Of a stretch of DNA of 64,000 nt, positions 1-12,192 are shown piece after piece. Source of the stretch: Trametes villosa. Taxonomy: Eukaryota > Basidiomycota > Agaricomycetes > Polyporales > Polyporaceae. Made by a program: the position numbers and the translations under genes. How positions within the stretch are numbered: the stretch's first letter is position 1; each line of letters opens with the position of its first letter. The stretch covers positions 2,666,001 through 2,730,000 of the forward strand of contig PUDQ02000010.1 of the NCBI GenBank assembly GCA_002964805.2, in the 5' to 3' direction. Under the pieces are notes generated by a model, which worked only from the letters and a program-made list of their open reading frames with translations, made no database searches and was not told the DNA's origin.

Positions 1-3000
1 TGTAAGCTCGAATTCTGAAGGAACGGTCAGACTTCTCGCGCGGCGGAGATGGGCACTGTAACTCACGGCGGAACTTCATCCGCGGGTTGAATGAATGGCG
101 TGCGTTCGTCTGGTTCTTTCTGTAGTGACCGTTCAGACATTCACCTGCCCGTATCGTTCGAGTTGACTCACTGGACCCGGAGACTGCGCTCGTATGCAGC
201 AGCCGAAGAGATATCGGACGAGTGAGGGCATGGCGAGGACGTCGCGGCCGGCGACGAGGAGGCAAGGAGGGACGCCGGTGGACAAGGGGCAAGTTTCGGC
301 GCTACCATTTTGGGCAGTGCCGCTCCTCGTAAACGTGCGGCGGCCCCGGGCCGGGAACCCGAGATTGCGTAGATGATGATCGACGCCACAGTGGTCCGGC
401 GGGTTACTCAACGCCCGCCACTTCCGGCTCTCTCTCTCCTCCTGCTGCGACCACGGGCGATACGCCTACGCCCTGCGCCCTCTGTGCGTTGCGATGAATG
501 GTCTACGACGTACGTCAGTCGTACGTCTCTTGAAAATACTTTTTGAACTCGACTGGTCTCGGCACTTCACTCCATCCGATGCTCAGGAAGTCGGAGTGGT
601 CTAGGCCACCTGCCAGGTCGGGGCTCCTCAGAGTACGTGATTTTCTCCTTTCGCTGTCTGCGTACGTCGTCAGCCGGACCTCTGTTGAGGCGATAAGGAT
701 AGAAGACTTCTGAGCCTGAAAAACTGTGCTTCGCCATACGGCCGTCCGGTCGGATCCTACAGGTCGGGACCGCCGTATGGTGGTCGCGGGAGTCCACATG
801 GCTCAAGGCAAGTCGTTGGTCAGCAGCTCGGGCGGAGGCAGCAGCCAGATGAGACCGTATAGTGCACAGTAGAGGTTCGACCAAGCTGATGCACCGGATC
901 CTAGGGATACGTATCGCATCGACGCATACCACATCTTTACAGCAGAAAAAACAGTCACCTAGATATCTGCGCAATGTATCCACCTCTTAGTCCGACAAGG
1001 CATCGAAATAAGCTTGCCATCTTTCACCGCTCAAGTACGCGATTGCATCCGTCCCACAATATACCCGATTCCACGCGCCGACCCGACGCTTGTCCCTGAC
1101 TCCATGCGGACAGGAGACGCTGACCGCATGTGATCTAATGAACTTCGTGCTCAGCTTCGGGACGACAGGGAAGCAAAGGTACGCGACTATCAGCGCGAGG
1201 ATGAAGGATGGTGAGCTTATAGCTGATGGTCCATCTTGTTGTAGAACTCCTCGAGGACCTGTATGACAGCGATCCGCCCTCTTTTGAAGCGGCAAGTCGT
1301 CCCTTCCTGCCCACGTGAGCTCCCGAGTCCCGTTACAACAGTACTGACCAATGACATGTTCAGTGAATGTCTAGAGGGCCTGCCAAGGACTCCCGCAGCG
1401 CGACAAGCTCAAGGTATCTGGGTTCCAACTAGGATCGTCGAAGAGACCACATGCGATGGCGAAGGTCCACGAACGCGCCAGGTTCTCCCCCACCGTGAGT
1501 TCGCGGCCGCGCCATTCTGAGCACCCCTCCTGCGCGATGGGACGCGCTTTCGCACCACTCCACCGCAGTGGGGAAACGGCAAGGCTTATTCTCGGACGTG
1601 CTCAGTCACGCCGCATTCCAGCTGCTCCAGATACGCTTCCGCACGCAATCTCGCGCACCCCATTCTGCCAGATTGACACGCACCCGATGTGTAGAGGGTC
1701 CGCTGACTGCGCTTCGCGCTCGAACCCCCAGCCGGGTCCCACCCCGCACACCACGGCCGTGGCGAGTGTGAGACGCGTCCGGGGGGTCTTCCAGGCGTCG
1801 GCCGCCCTTCGCAGCCCTTCCGCCACTTTCGCGACGTGACAGCTGTGGGCGAGAAGGGGTGGAAGCCTCTCGGCGGTTCTCAGCGTCCGGCGCAGCTTCG
1901 GCCTGGCCAAAGAGGCGGGAATGCAAGATGAAACAGGACCGAAACAGCTTTGTTCCTGGGGCACAAGATCTCGAATGCGGTCCTAACGCGGGGACACTGG
2001 ACCTGATACATTAGTAGGTATGGCGGCTAGATACCCTCGCGAGGGGGATATCAATAACGTCAGGTAACTCACCCTCTGACGCAGATGCCTGTCCGTATGT
2101 TCCACTGTGGACGCAGCTGGTGATTCAAATAGCGGAGCCAACGCGCGGAGAACTCTCGGACATCCAGAATCGTGGATTGTCCGTACTTACACGCCGGCGC
2201 GCATTGACATGCCGTCGAGACAATAATCATCGCCACATTCACCCGGTAACTCCATAATTTCAACACGCCTATGGATTCGAGCGCAAGCTAGCCATGACGT
2301 CCGGCTCCTGATGGAGAGCTTTCAACAGCGTCTGTACAGCGGCGGTCCTAGCTGCGGAGATTATCAGGGCAGTACATTTACCTAACACATCTGTCTATAC
2401 AGGCCACCTACGTCAATCCTCCCCATGATTGTGTGTTCGACCCCACCCGAGGAGGGGACGTCACCGCGAGGCGGGGATGCGCGAACCTAGTAATGGAGCT
2501 CGGTACCGAGCCTCGAGGGCGTGAGTTCGCTGTCCGCCCAGAGTAGGCCCCGATACCGCCGCCGACGGGGGCCCCAGGCGCGCGCGCCCTCCCATGCAGT
2601 GATCCGCGAGAGGAAGCCGCTCCCAGACTCCCATGGCACCTGCCAAGCCGGGCGGCGATATATTTGTCGCCATTCAGTCGGCGGCGCCCTTGCTTGCGGA
2701 TTGCCTTGCTGGGACGGCTTCGAAGATCAGGAGAACCGGAGAAGGTGACACACAGCCTCTGGCTTGTTCCCCGGCAGGCTTCTAAAGCCCCCGGGCGGAG
2801 CAGGTGGACGCCTGATGCGCACCGCGCTGGGTACAGGGTGCCGAGATAGGTACGCTGCAAAGAAAGGCATGTAAGAACGGGCGTCGGCGGCTGGGCTGCA
2901 TGGGAGACTGCGATGGTCACCGAGCGGGTGCCCTGCGGAGCCACCGACAATGCACATATCCTCGGCAAACGCCACTCGCGCCGCGCGCGTCCCACCGAAG

Positions 3001-5503
3001 CGGACGAAGATCGCTGCTCCGGGTAAAGGCTGGCGAAGTCGGCCTCTGCTATCGGCTGCTCCGCCGCGAAGCCGACGACTCTCCTTCTTTGAAGGCGCGA
3101 GCCCGGGTGGGAGGCACGTACATGGGCCTCTCGCCACGGCATTATCGCCATGACGCCAAAGTAGGACCGCATGCCGGCTGAGAACGGGCAGATCGATGGC
3201 CCGAGAAGCGGATGCGCAGGGAGGCCCTAGGTTCGCGGCACGTCGACGCAACGCGCAAAGCGCGAGGGAATGTCGCGTAGATGGCTCGGAGATGCGTCCA
3301 GGAAAGGCCTCGGAGCGGAATCCACGGTACCCCGGATCGGAGCCTCGGAGATGGGCGAGAACATGAACGGTGCTCATGTTCGGCCAGGAATGCCCTGCGG
3401 ATGCCTCTGCTATTGTCAGGCGTATGAAGGCGAGATAGCGCGAATGAGCGGCCCCACGTCCCGGTAGAGGCATCGTGGCGCCCAAGCCGCGCCGAGGGAA
3501 CCGCCAAGGGCGACACTTGTGGTAAACGGCCGGCCTCAGCGCGACAGTCACCATATGTACGGAGGCGCGCGTGCTGAGTTGGCGGCGACTGCCAGCGGGT
3601 TGTCTGTCAAGCGCAATGCTACCGTCGCACGGGAGTCGGGTTGCTGGACGTCTGTCATGGCTGTTCTCGATGCTTAGATAGGGCGACACGGGGACCTTAA
3701 TAAGCGACCTACATGATCCTAGCGGACATCCGAGGCTGGGAGCGTCTCCGCACCGTGTCTTCATGGCGGAGGAGAGAGGCTAGCAAATTGAATGCTCGCG
3801 AAACCCAGGTGTCAACCACGTGCGCAAGCACGACCGGATGAGCGGTATCAAAGCATAAAGCTTCCAGCAACCCGCTGATATTTCAGGCCGCTCTTGAGAA
3901 CTTTCTTCCCGGCATGGGTGCGCCTGGCACGACTCGTCCAAAGATGAACACGGGTTGCGAGCATCGGACTGGGCTCGTTACGGTAAGTTAGCTCCTGTCG
4001 TACCTTGGTACCGCTGCGCGCCTGATCGAACGGTGCACGGCCCAAGAGGGCCTCATGCAGAGAAGCAGGAAATGGCCGGCGACGAACTGTTTCAAAGCCT
4101 AAACGATGTCACTGAGATGAGCCTTCTAGTGTAGAAAACGGGCGCGTTGTACGACATCCAGCGTACCTGCAGCTGTCGGAGATAAAAGGGCTAGTGCGCG
4201 TATGGCACACTTCTCTCAAGCAATGCGTGAGAGCGAGGGTGTTCGGTTGGATGTGCGGACTTTGGCAGGCCCATGGCGTCAGGCAGAAAGACATGGGCGG
4301 TCATGCATGAGCGCTGCGGAGCGTCGGCGGGAGAAGAGATGTCCTAGCTGGGCATGCCACGAGCCCAGGGGAGAGGTCCAGCAGGGCACACTGTGACGGT
4401 CGGGAACGCGACGGCGGCCGTCGAGCTTCTGCTCCCAGAACCGGCGAGCGCGCGAGGTCGCCCCCAGACGCTCGGAGCGCCATTCAAACGGAGGCTCCGC
4501 TTTGAATTCTCGGTTAGTTACCCATACAAATTCGTGGGGATCCGCCAACCGCATGTCCAGAGCGCGTTCGTGGGAACGCGCTGGGTGATGACGAGAGCCT
4601 GGGGGGTTGCGCAGGATCAGCTGTCGACGCCTCCTGAACAGGGAGAGGAGGCGACAAATATACGCACGCCGGGCCAGATCAGGATCAGTCGGGTAGGTCG
4701 TGCCTTGGCCAGGCGAGTCATGGTACTGCACCCTGGACAGGCCGTTCCTGCCAGTGAGAACGCCGGCAGTTCTCATCAGAGCTGGACGGGGCCGGCGACG
4801 GGGGAGGGAGGAGGATAGCCACGCCTCCGACGAAGGTTCCGCGCGTGAATCTCGGTGAGCCCTCGCTTACGGCTAGCGCGACAACCAACCAATCGCCTCG
4901 TGGCCCCGCTCGCCTCTCGCGGAAAACATCAAACCATTCCTTTTTCTCTCCTGAACTGAGATCGCAGAACAGCGCTCACGCACCGACAGCCAACTTTTCT
5001 CCCAGCTGCCCCACCCGCCAGTGGGGTATCCGCCTCTGGCGCCTGCGGAGCCCGCCCTATGATCTCAACCGCCGCCACCAAGGCGTAACTACCCTCAGCG
5101 CCTCGTCGCAGGGACTGGGACGCGAGCACTCGGCGACAGTGCACCAGGGCCGTACGGGATAGAATCCCGGAGGGCAAGGTTATCGTTCTCAATCTGAGGA
5201 GATTCCCGGGATTGCGGGTTTCCTGTGACAACCTGCTGCTTTCGACAACTTCCCATGCCGGTGAGTACCCAGTACGTGAAGAATTTGTCAGAGTGGTTGA
5301 TATCTCTCGGCTTCTAGCAGATCTATCTGCGCGTCTCAGCGAATTCTTTACCCGTGGCCATCGTGGGCATGGGACTGCTCTGGCTGGCTTCATAGGCACT
5401 TCTCGCGTGGCTTTCATATCTATCCCCTCCCTCTTCAACTCCCCATGTTTTGACGCCGCCGGTCCCTCCGTCTACCGACCTCCACACGCCCCTCCCTCCC
5501 AGC
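1..5503. other. Gene-poor left edge, no gene recognised
   Basis: I read both strands and found no family motif, no run of exons joined by credible splice signals, no tRNA and no terminal inverted repeats. Open frames here overlap on several frames and both strands, which is expected of GC-rich noncoding DNA. A decayed transposon or a rapidly evolving lineage-specific gene cannot be excluded. The last few hundred bases (about 5160-5503) probably hold the promoter and 5' leader of the transcription factor that follows. Confidence 0.5.
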
Positions 5504-8500
5504 ATGGTCGCCAGCTCAAACGGCGACCTCTACAGCCCGTTCTCCCACATGCCGCCCATGGAAGAGGGCGTCCAGTCCAGTGAAGAAGGGTCCGTGCTTC
5601 ACTCGCCTATATATGACCCGCCCTACGCTACGCCCGGCGGTACGTACACCTTATCCGGTCGCGGGTCGCCCGCCGTTCACATGTGCGATTGGGATGACAA
5701 AGGCCGGTATCCCGATCACCTTGGTCACTTCGACTGCGACACTCAGCTGCTACCACCTCCGTCGACCTTTGACGCTCGCTATTCCGTGCCGACCATGGAC
5801 CCGCAGGCCCGAGATCCCCATTTCCTGGAGACCCTACAGGTCCCGAGCCCAACGACCATTCACCATCACCTCCCTGCTCCTCATCCATCTGCGGACCTCA
5901 CTCTTCATCATCATGGACACCCGATGCTCGATTTGGGTGGGCCGTCGTCTCGTCTTCAGTCAGCTGTCGTGCACTCTCCGTCGGATTATTCTATGCATAT
6001 GTCTCAGGCTAGGCTTCCAGAGCAGCAACTCAGAATGTCTGGTGATCCGCTCCCCGGGTTGCCGTCTAGACACTCTGCCGGGATGACTTCCTCTGAGTCG
6101 AAACCCCAGATTTCCTTGCCATCTGCTTCTGGTCAGGCGCGGAATAATTCGTCGGGCAGCAACACGTCTCAGAGTCGCCCTCCGAGAAGAGAGGCCTCCA
6201 CCGTCGTAATTGCGTGTCGGCAATGGTGAGCACACTTGCCGCTTTCCGTCTTATTAAAGGAGGCAGCCCTGAATCTGTTGACATCCCAGCCGCGCTCGGA
6301 AGATTCGTTGCGACTCGACTCGGCCGTTTTGCCACAACTGTCTGCGGCGGAACAACGAATGCGTGTACGACGCCGTTCCGAAGCGTCGTGGACCCGACAA
6401 ACGCCCCGGCACCAGACAACGCTCGTGCAAGAAGCGGCCTCCGGACGCAGACCCTGCCTCCGCTTCAGCCAAGAAGAAGCGGAAGACTAACGCGGAGGGT
6501 GAGAGTGGTATGCTCTCGTTCGATGTCAAAGTGAAAGAGAACGTAACAGGCGGCGCCAGGAGTGCCCAATTCCCGTCGCGAGGTGCAATGGATGACCTGA
6601 ATGCGACGCACATGCCGCCACACGGAGCGCTGTACATCAACACCTCGATACCTCCCCGCGGCACTGGCCCCGACGTAATATACCCAAAAGTGAGTCTCCT
6701 CGTCACTCCTGGGTGAGGAATGGTGTTCGACGCCAAGTATTTATTCAGTCGACGGTAGGATGAGCTCTCCCCATCGTTCCAACGCTCGTCAGTAATCATG
6801 AGCCTCCCCAACTCCAACCAATCCTTCGCTCGCCCCATCGATGTTAATATCTCTCGACTTCAGCCTGGACAACACGACAACGCCTCGTACCTCTCTCTCT
6901 CTTCCCCTACCCATGGTCCCACCGCTTGGTGGGACGAACTCCTGGAACAGTACAATCCGACCCACCCAGAACAATCGTACGCGTTATTCCACCTGCTGCC
7001 CGTTCATCATCTGACATATTCGCGCTGTAGCTTTCAAGATATCCTATCCGATATAACCTTCTTGTACGTCATGCCATCGCGCAACGTTGAAGTTGTAGAC
7101 TAACTCCGCGTCCTCTTCTTGATACCAGATTCACGACGAGCAGCTACTGGCTCTCCTTCGTCTATTTACCTATACTCACACGCGACCTCGGCGACCCCGC
7201 ACAGCGCAATCGCCTGCAGCCGTTCATAATGTCCGCCCTCGCGATGGCCATGCTGATGAAGTCGAGTGAACTGGAGTGCGGCGACAGCGGACGTGCCTTG
7301 GCCCTTTCGTTTCACGAACGCGCCCAGAAATGCTTGGAGTCGACCTGCCGCAGCCAAAGTTTTGACTATACCCTTGCGGAGGCTGCTCTCGTGCGTGCTT
7401 GCTCCTCCGCCGAGGCGACCCTCTGGCTTACTCGCGCTACAGATGCAAGCCTTGTTCGAGACGTCCTGCCACCCCGAGTACTCTCCCGAACGCGCTGCCA
7501 ACGCTCTGCGGCTGCTTGACAAGATCATCCACGTCCTCGCCCTCACGTCCATGGACCTCGACGACCCCTCCGCGAGCCGCTTCCGCCGGCAGTCTGCGCC
7601 CCTCGTGACCCTGCCGGACGGGTACCGACGGCCCAACAAGTGCTCATGCATCGATCACCCCAGCAGCCCAACCTCGCCCTCAGTCCACGACCACCGTGCC
7701 CAATCCTACTCGTACAACCCGCCTTGGGACACGCAATGGTCCGAGACGGAGATCCGCAAGGAAGAATGCCGCAGACTGTGCTGGTGCGCGCTCACGCTCG
7801 TCTCCGCATATACTGCGCAGTGCGCCGCCTTCCATACCGAGCCCGTGGAGCTCACGCTCGCGGACCCTGCCAACGTACGTCTGATCTTCCATCTCCCAAG
7901 TTCTCTGTGCTCATGTGCGCGCGCGCCTTGCTATCCGATAGTACGTACTGCTCTTCCCGGGCGAAGTGTACGAGCGCATGCCACACAACCGCCAGCCGTC
8001 CGGCTTGTCCCCGAAGGACTCGGTATGGGCGCTGTACTGCCGCAGCATGCTCCTGTGGAACGGCAGTAGGAACGTTGGGCGCGACGAGACCCTCAAGACG
8101 GAACAGCGTGCGCGTTTCGCCATCGACGTCTTCCACGAGACGCGGGAGCTCCAGGACGCGCTCAATACGCACGGGTGCAACCTGGACACCGGGCTGATGT
8201 ACGTGTGCCGGGAGTACCTCTACGAGTGCGTCCTCCGTCTTTACCGCATCTCCGGGCTGTGCCTCGTTGACGTATTCCGCTGCGCCTGTCACTCATGCAG
8301 CACTCGTATGACCATTACGTACGAGCTCCGCCGGTATGTCCTCCGCATCCGGCCGTTCCTTCCCAACCCTGAACGCCTTTAGCAGACTGCAAGACGGTGA
8401 CGTACCCGCACTTCCGCCCATCTTCAACCGCCGCCAGGCAGAGGAGTGGTGTGCGTTCCCAGCCCACGTCATGGCGCGCCCCTCGCTCACGCGCGGTCTC

Positions 8501-8942
8501 CGTTCCCACCACAGTATTCTACCAGGAGCAGGTCGCCACGCGCGCGCGCGCGTCCGTCGCGCAGCTCGGCCAGGCCGAGGGCCACCTGCTCTCCCGCCGC
8601 CCCTTCCAGGTGACCTGGTTCTCGAACCAGGTGGCCATCGCGCTCGGCCTGTGGGAGTACGACCACGGGCTCCTGCGCGCGCTCAGCCTCGCCCGCGACT
8701 TCCTCGTCCCGCTCGACGTCCTCAACGCGCTCTGGCCGTGCCCAGGTGAGTCCCGCTCGTACCTCGGCGCCCGCGTCGCGCGTGTGTTCACACGATGCCC
8801 CTGCCGCCCCGTAGCGCAGGCGTCTCACCGGGACGAGCTCCGTCGCAGGCTGACGAACGCGTGTCGCGCCGTCGGCCAGCCTGCTCCTCCCTCCGCCCAC
8901 GACAACCTGCCGCCCATCCTTCAAGCCCGCAACCCCCAGTAA
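5504..8942 (+). CDS. Zn2Cys6 fungal transcription factor with fungal-specific TF domain
   Basis: Nuclear DNA-binding regulator; its target genes cannot be inferred. The model has 11 exons (5504-6225, 6290-6689, 6759-6976, 7031-7063, 7129-7390, 7443-7874, 7942-8225, 8301-8333, 8383-8450, 8515-8745, 8815-8942), 2811 nt in total, 936 aa. Residues 1-235 are His/Pro/Ser-rich. Intron 1 splits the zinc cluster; splicing restores ACRQCRARKIRC, with cysteines at about 238, 241, 248, 255, 258 and 265, the CX2CX6CX6CX2CX6C pattern. A basic linker (KRRGPDKRPGTRQR) follows. The middle region (about 370-700) matches the fungal-specific TF domain: WWDELLEQY, SSYWLSF, a Met/Leu-rich helix (ALAMAMLMKSSE) and DPANYVLLFPGEVYERMP. 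The first in-frame ATG is 5504, just after a stretch open only from non-ATG codons. Two 33-nt exons are present. The zinc cluster is certain; exact borders of the last four exons are less sure. Confidence 0.9.
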
Positions 8943-9348
8943 GCTGCACGCCGCATTCTACGACCCCCACCTCGATCGCCGCTGCGAAGTCCGGATACCC
9001 AACCGTGTACATTTACCTCGCCGGTCCCGTCTTTCCTTAACATCTCTATCGCTCTGCCGTACCCCCGTTCTTTATACCACAGATCTGTTTGTAGCCTACC
9101 TGTTTGTGTATCACCCCGTCACGTTCGTTGCAGTCATTCACGCGCTCAGGACCGTTATCCGCTTACCCTCGCTTCGCTCCGTATACCACTTCCCGTGCCG
9201 CTCGCTCTCTTCCTATGTATGCCTACCTCCTCGATATCCTCTCCGATACTCTCGCCGCCATATACCTCGTATCCGTCCTTTAATCCAGTGTCCATTGTGC
9301 TACCGAACGACCGAACCGAATAATAGTGCGGGTACCTGCGCCGAAGAA
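8943..9348. other. Intergenic between convergent genes
   Basis: A 406-bp gap between the 3' ends of two convergent genes. It is rich in C/T runs and TAT motifs on the + strand, as expected for 3' UTRs and poly(A) signals. No coding or RNA feature was recognised. Confidence 0.5.
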
Positions 9349-10351
9349 TCACGCATGCGCGGCGTTCGTCTCGGTAAGAGGCAGCGCCCCTTCCCGCTTC
9401 TTGCACAGAACCATCGCCTGCACGGCCTGCTTCCACGCGTCCAGTTCGCCGCCCCACCCGCCGATGCGCCTGAGCTTCCCCCCAGCGCGCACGCCGTCCT
9501 CGCGGAGCCGCTCCGACCACCGCTTGCGCACCACCGCGTGGTTCGTGAGGCACCTGCGCGCGGAACGGGCGTCAGCGCACGACGTCCTTCCTCGCTTCCG
9601 GCCGCGCAGCGTGCGCGGAGATTATTCAGAAGCGGCGTACACTGCGCGGGCGGAAGCGAGTGCGATCACGTACGCACCACCAGACGATGCTGTCGCGCGA
9701 GAAGAACACCTCCCGCGCCCGCTCCTCGCACCCCGGGCTGCACGGAGGCGCGAGCCGGAGAAGGCGCGCCAGAGTCCGCCAACACAGCCGCGGGAGGTAG
9801 AGCAGCAGCGGCGGGTCCAGCCCTGCGAACGTACAGTCAGCCGGGGCGAGCAGCGCCGTGCACGGCGCGCGGTGCTTACAGACGATGTCCGTCGCGTTCG
9901 AGGTGATCATGTCCCCGAGCTTGTTCGTGTAGTTCCCGTCCACGATCCAGTTGTGGGGGCTGCTGTCCAGCGCGGCGCGCACTCTAACCTGGAACTCGTC
10001 CTTCGGGCACTCGCGCCAGCCCGGGTCCCAGAAGAGCACGTCCAGAGATATGAACGGCACATTCAGAGCATCGGAGAGCTCTCGACCGAGCGTGGACTAC
10101 GCAGACTTCGAGCGGGATCCAACGAGGTGGATCGGAAGATTACACGTACCTTTCCGGCACCTGTCATTAGGCGTAAACGCCTCGTTCAAGCTCATCGTAT
10201 TGAGGTAACACGTACCGCTGTTGCCTACAACGAGCACGCGGTAGTTCCCCGCTGCGTCTCCAAGCAAAGCAGGTACGACTGGAGCTTGCTCAGTTGCAAC
10301 CGTCGACCCCCCAGAGAAGATGGACCGCGCGTATTGCAAAAATCCGAACAT
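9349..10351 (-). CDS. P-loop NTPase, adenylate kinase-like small protein
   Basis: Probably a nucleotide or small-molecule kinase of the adenylate kinase/FlaR-like P-loop group (COG0563 style); the substrate is unknown. Five exons on the minus strand: 10351-10216, 10160-10150, 10096-9880, 9822-9678, 9553-9349; 714 nt, 237 aa. The Walker A loop GNSGAGKST lies at residues about 43-51 and exists only after splicing: an 11-nt exon supplies its centre. Downstream are features seen in this family: FISLDVLFWDPGW (substrate/lid region), WIVDGNY, a Walker B-like DIVWLDPP, and a basic C-terminal half with WWCLTNHAVVRKRW. Introns are 53-57 nt except the last (124 nt). The gene is convergent with the transcription factor. 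The start ATG at 10351 is the first in frame. P-loop assignment is strong, enzyme class is inferred. Confidence 0.85.
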
Positions 10352-10569
10352 TGCTCTGGTAATCGATGACCTGGAGCTGGAGACGATGGCGGGGAACCAA
10401 CAGAGCAGCCTGTGTCACCAACGAACACCTGTGTGCGTATATACCCCCAGCGCGGACCCGACAGCAGATGATGGCCGGAGTCAAGTCGATGACTGTGATA
10501 CCGAGCGGAGCCGGATCCTCATGGCAATCAGGGTTGCGCGGCAAAATTAGTGGTCCCTTGAAGAGACAT
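10352..10569. other. Promoter-side spacer of the P-loop gene
   Basis: Short spacer between the P-loop gene start and the tRNA-like sequence. No feature was recognised beyond the likely promoter and 5' leader of the minus-strand gene. Confidence 0.4.
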
Positions 10570-10663
10570 GCCGAGGTAGCTCAGCTGGGAGAGCAACACG
10601 CCAAAAAGCTTCCAAGGAAGGGATGTGTTCGGATGGTCGAGTGTTCGATTCGCTCTGTTGGCA
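10570..10663 (+). tRNA. tRNA-like sequence, probably a degenerate or intron-containing tRNA
   Basis: A canonical D-arm (GCTC loop AGCTGGGA stem GAGC) follows GCCGAGGTA. A perfect-looking T-arm (GAGTG, TTCGATT, CGCTC) sits near the 3' end. The acceptor strands GCCGAGG and TGTTGGC pair with one G:G mismatch and G:U pairs. The anticodon stem can be ACACG/TGTGT, leaving 23 nt between, so an intron of about 16 nt would be needed. No loop has the expected U33, so the isotype cannot be read. It resembles tRNA-Phe-type ends, but the anticodon region is abnormal; a pseudogene is likely. Confidence 0.4.
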
Positions 10664-11147
10664 TAATGTATCCTTGCTGCTTCGAGTCCCTTTGTTCGCC
10701 AGGGCTTTGACTTTGAAGCAATTCGTCGCTCAACAACACCACAGCGGATATCGCTGGTTAACCATCCATGCCACAGACTGAATCACATTGAAACATTTTG
10801 TACATGAATTTAGTTGTAAGGTAACCTAGGAGAGCTACTGTTAATACGAGGGCGGTACCATGACTATCTACGGTGTGGTTGTAGCAAGCGTGAAGTATAC
10901 ATACGCGTACATTAGGGCTATTTTCAATGATACTAGAGCAGGACAGTACGGATTATAGTAGAGGTGAATACCTTAGTAAAAAGACCCCGACCGTAGCGGG
11001 GCCCGGCGTGATTAGGGTAGGTCGAGGGAGCGTAGGGGACGAGGACGAGTAGATGAGCACGACGGTGTAGAAGTCGCAAGCAGGGTCGAGGGTGCGCGGT
11101 CGGTAATGTGGCCTGAAGCTCTGGACGCCGCCGGGGCGGAGCTTCGT
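10664..11147. other. Intergenic, relatively AT-rich
   Basis: Lower GC than its surroundings. It probably contains the 3' UTR of the DUF6593 gene on the minus strand. No gene or repeat was recognised. Confidence 0.4.
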
Positions 11148-11882
11148 TCACAGATTATGCTGCTCGATATAGCGCATGATGACCAGTGACGCGAGCAGCT
11201 CTACGAGGGCAAGCAACGTCAGCGAACGCGTCTCGGACTGTCGGTAATGTAGAGGAGACGTACCGCCGACGAGATGAGGGTAGGCTTCCTCGACAGTAAG
11301 CATGCAGCCTGACGAGCCCGAGTACTGAGGCTCTCCTGCAGGCTTCATGCTGTAGGTCGCAATATGGTAATTGCTCCTGGCATTCGTGCACTGGAGGTCA
11401 CACGACCGACAGGTCAGCGGGGAGGTCGCCTTCAAACGAGGATAAAAGCTCACCTGCCATTCGCCGTTGGCCTGTAGGGTCCAGCGGTAGTCCTGACCGT
11501 CAGAGGCCCTGAACTTGCGCGACCTTGAACTACGCGTCCGCATGAGCACAGGCGTCAGTCCGAAATACACACGAGCGAATGTGACGGACACGCACCTTCC
11601 AGACTTTGCCAGGTACTGGCCCATCGGAATATGGTCCCCCTCGCCGATCTTGATTGAGCCCAGGGCACCCCTGGGGAAGTCGAGGGTAGCGAGTGGCAAG
11701 AGGAAGTTGCGGCTGGCGCTGGATTGACGCGACTGGTCGTAGATTACATATGCCGAGTGGTGCGCGTCGTGGAGGGTCTGCTTGAGGCTGAGGTGCATGC
11801 GGTTGTGGAGGTCGACGAACTCCGAGCCGGTGACGCGGCCGGTGGTGTCCTCGAGGAAGAAGGGCATGCCGAAGGTAGTCAT
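11148..11882 (-). CDS. DUF6593 domain protein
   Basis: Small protein of a basidiomycete family of unknown function. Four exons on the minus strand: 11882-11596, 11529-11454, 11390-11264, 11200-11148; 543 nt, 180 aa. Residues about 1-95 contain a beta-rich half with HSAYVIYDQSR and repeated polar strands. The family-like core FRASDGQDYRW lies in exon 2, and the C-terminus ends in a helix (ELLASLVIMRYIEQHNL) typical of the family. The introns are 66, 63 and 63 nt with standard GT-AG ends. The start at 11882 is the only in-frame ATG before the conserved part. No signal peptide or membrane segment. Family assignment is by motif recognition and no biochemical role is known. Confidence 0.75.
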   Translation of the reverse strand: MTTFGMPFFLEDTTGRVTGSEFVDLHNRMHLSLKQTLHDAHHSAYVIYDQSRQSSASRNFLLPLATLDFPRGALGSIKIGEGDHIPMGQYLAKSGRCVSVTFARVYFGLTPVLMRTRSSRSRKFRASDGQDYRWTLQANGEWQVSFYPRLKATSPLTCRSCDLQCTNARSNYHIATYSMKPAGEPQYSGSSGCMLTVEEAYPHLVGGTSPLHYRQSETRSLTLLALVELLASLVIMRYIEQHNL

Positions 11883-12192
11883 CTTGACGGGCGGTAGGCG
11901 TGAGCGAGGACAGAGGTTGCGCGGAGAGAACGGACGGAGCCGAGGGGTAGATGAAGCAGTGGCAGAAAGGAGCGCGACGAGGTACGAGACACAGGGGGTG
12001 TCGCGTACGGTATTAGGACGAGGCTAGTATGTTGGAGGTAGCGAGCGGCAGGGGAGGACAGGGGAGCGGTCGTGCGAGGAAAAATTAGGGGCGGGCGTAA
12101 GAGGGCGGGGGGCGGGCGAGGGGAATATATAAACGGCCGCTGGACAAGAAGGCGAAGCGGTGAACGAGCCGGGAGCGGAGGACGTTGTCTGA
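11883..12192. other. Upstream region of the DUF6593 gene
   Basis: About 310 bp, G/A-rich on the + strand (pyrimidine-rich on the coding strand of the minus gene), consistent with a 5' leader and core promoter. A TATATAAA-like string lies near 12126. No coding feature was recognised. Confidence 0.4.

Noticed and set aside
2408..3764. Long overlapping minus-strand open frames
   Set aside because: Arg/Pro/Ala-rich, no motif, similar frames on the opposite strand and no splice pattern; typical GC-rich noise.
5450..5503. Upstream extension of the transcription factor frame
   Set aside because: The frame opens only from a TTG codon; the first ATG is at 5504, so the extension is not supported in a eukaryote.
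8540..8556. CGCGCG dinucleotide run as a repeat or Z-DNA element
   Set aside because: Lies in the coding frame of the transcription factor (ATRARASV) and is too short to be notable.
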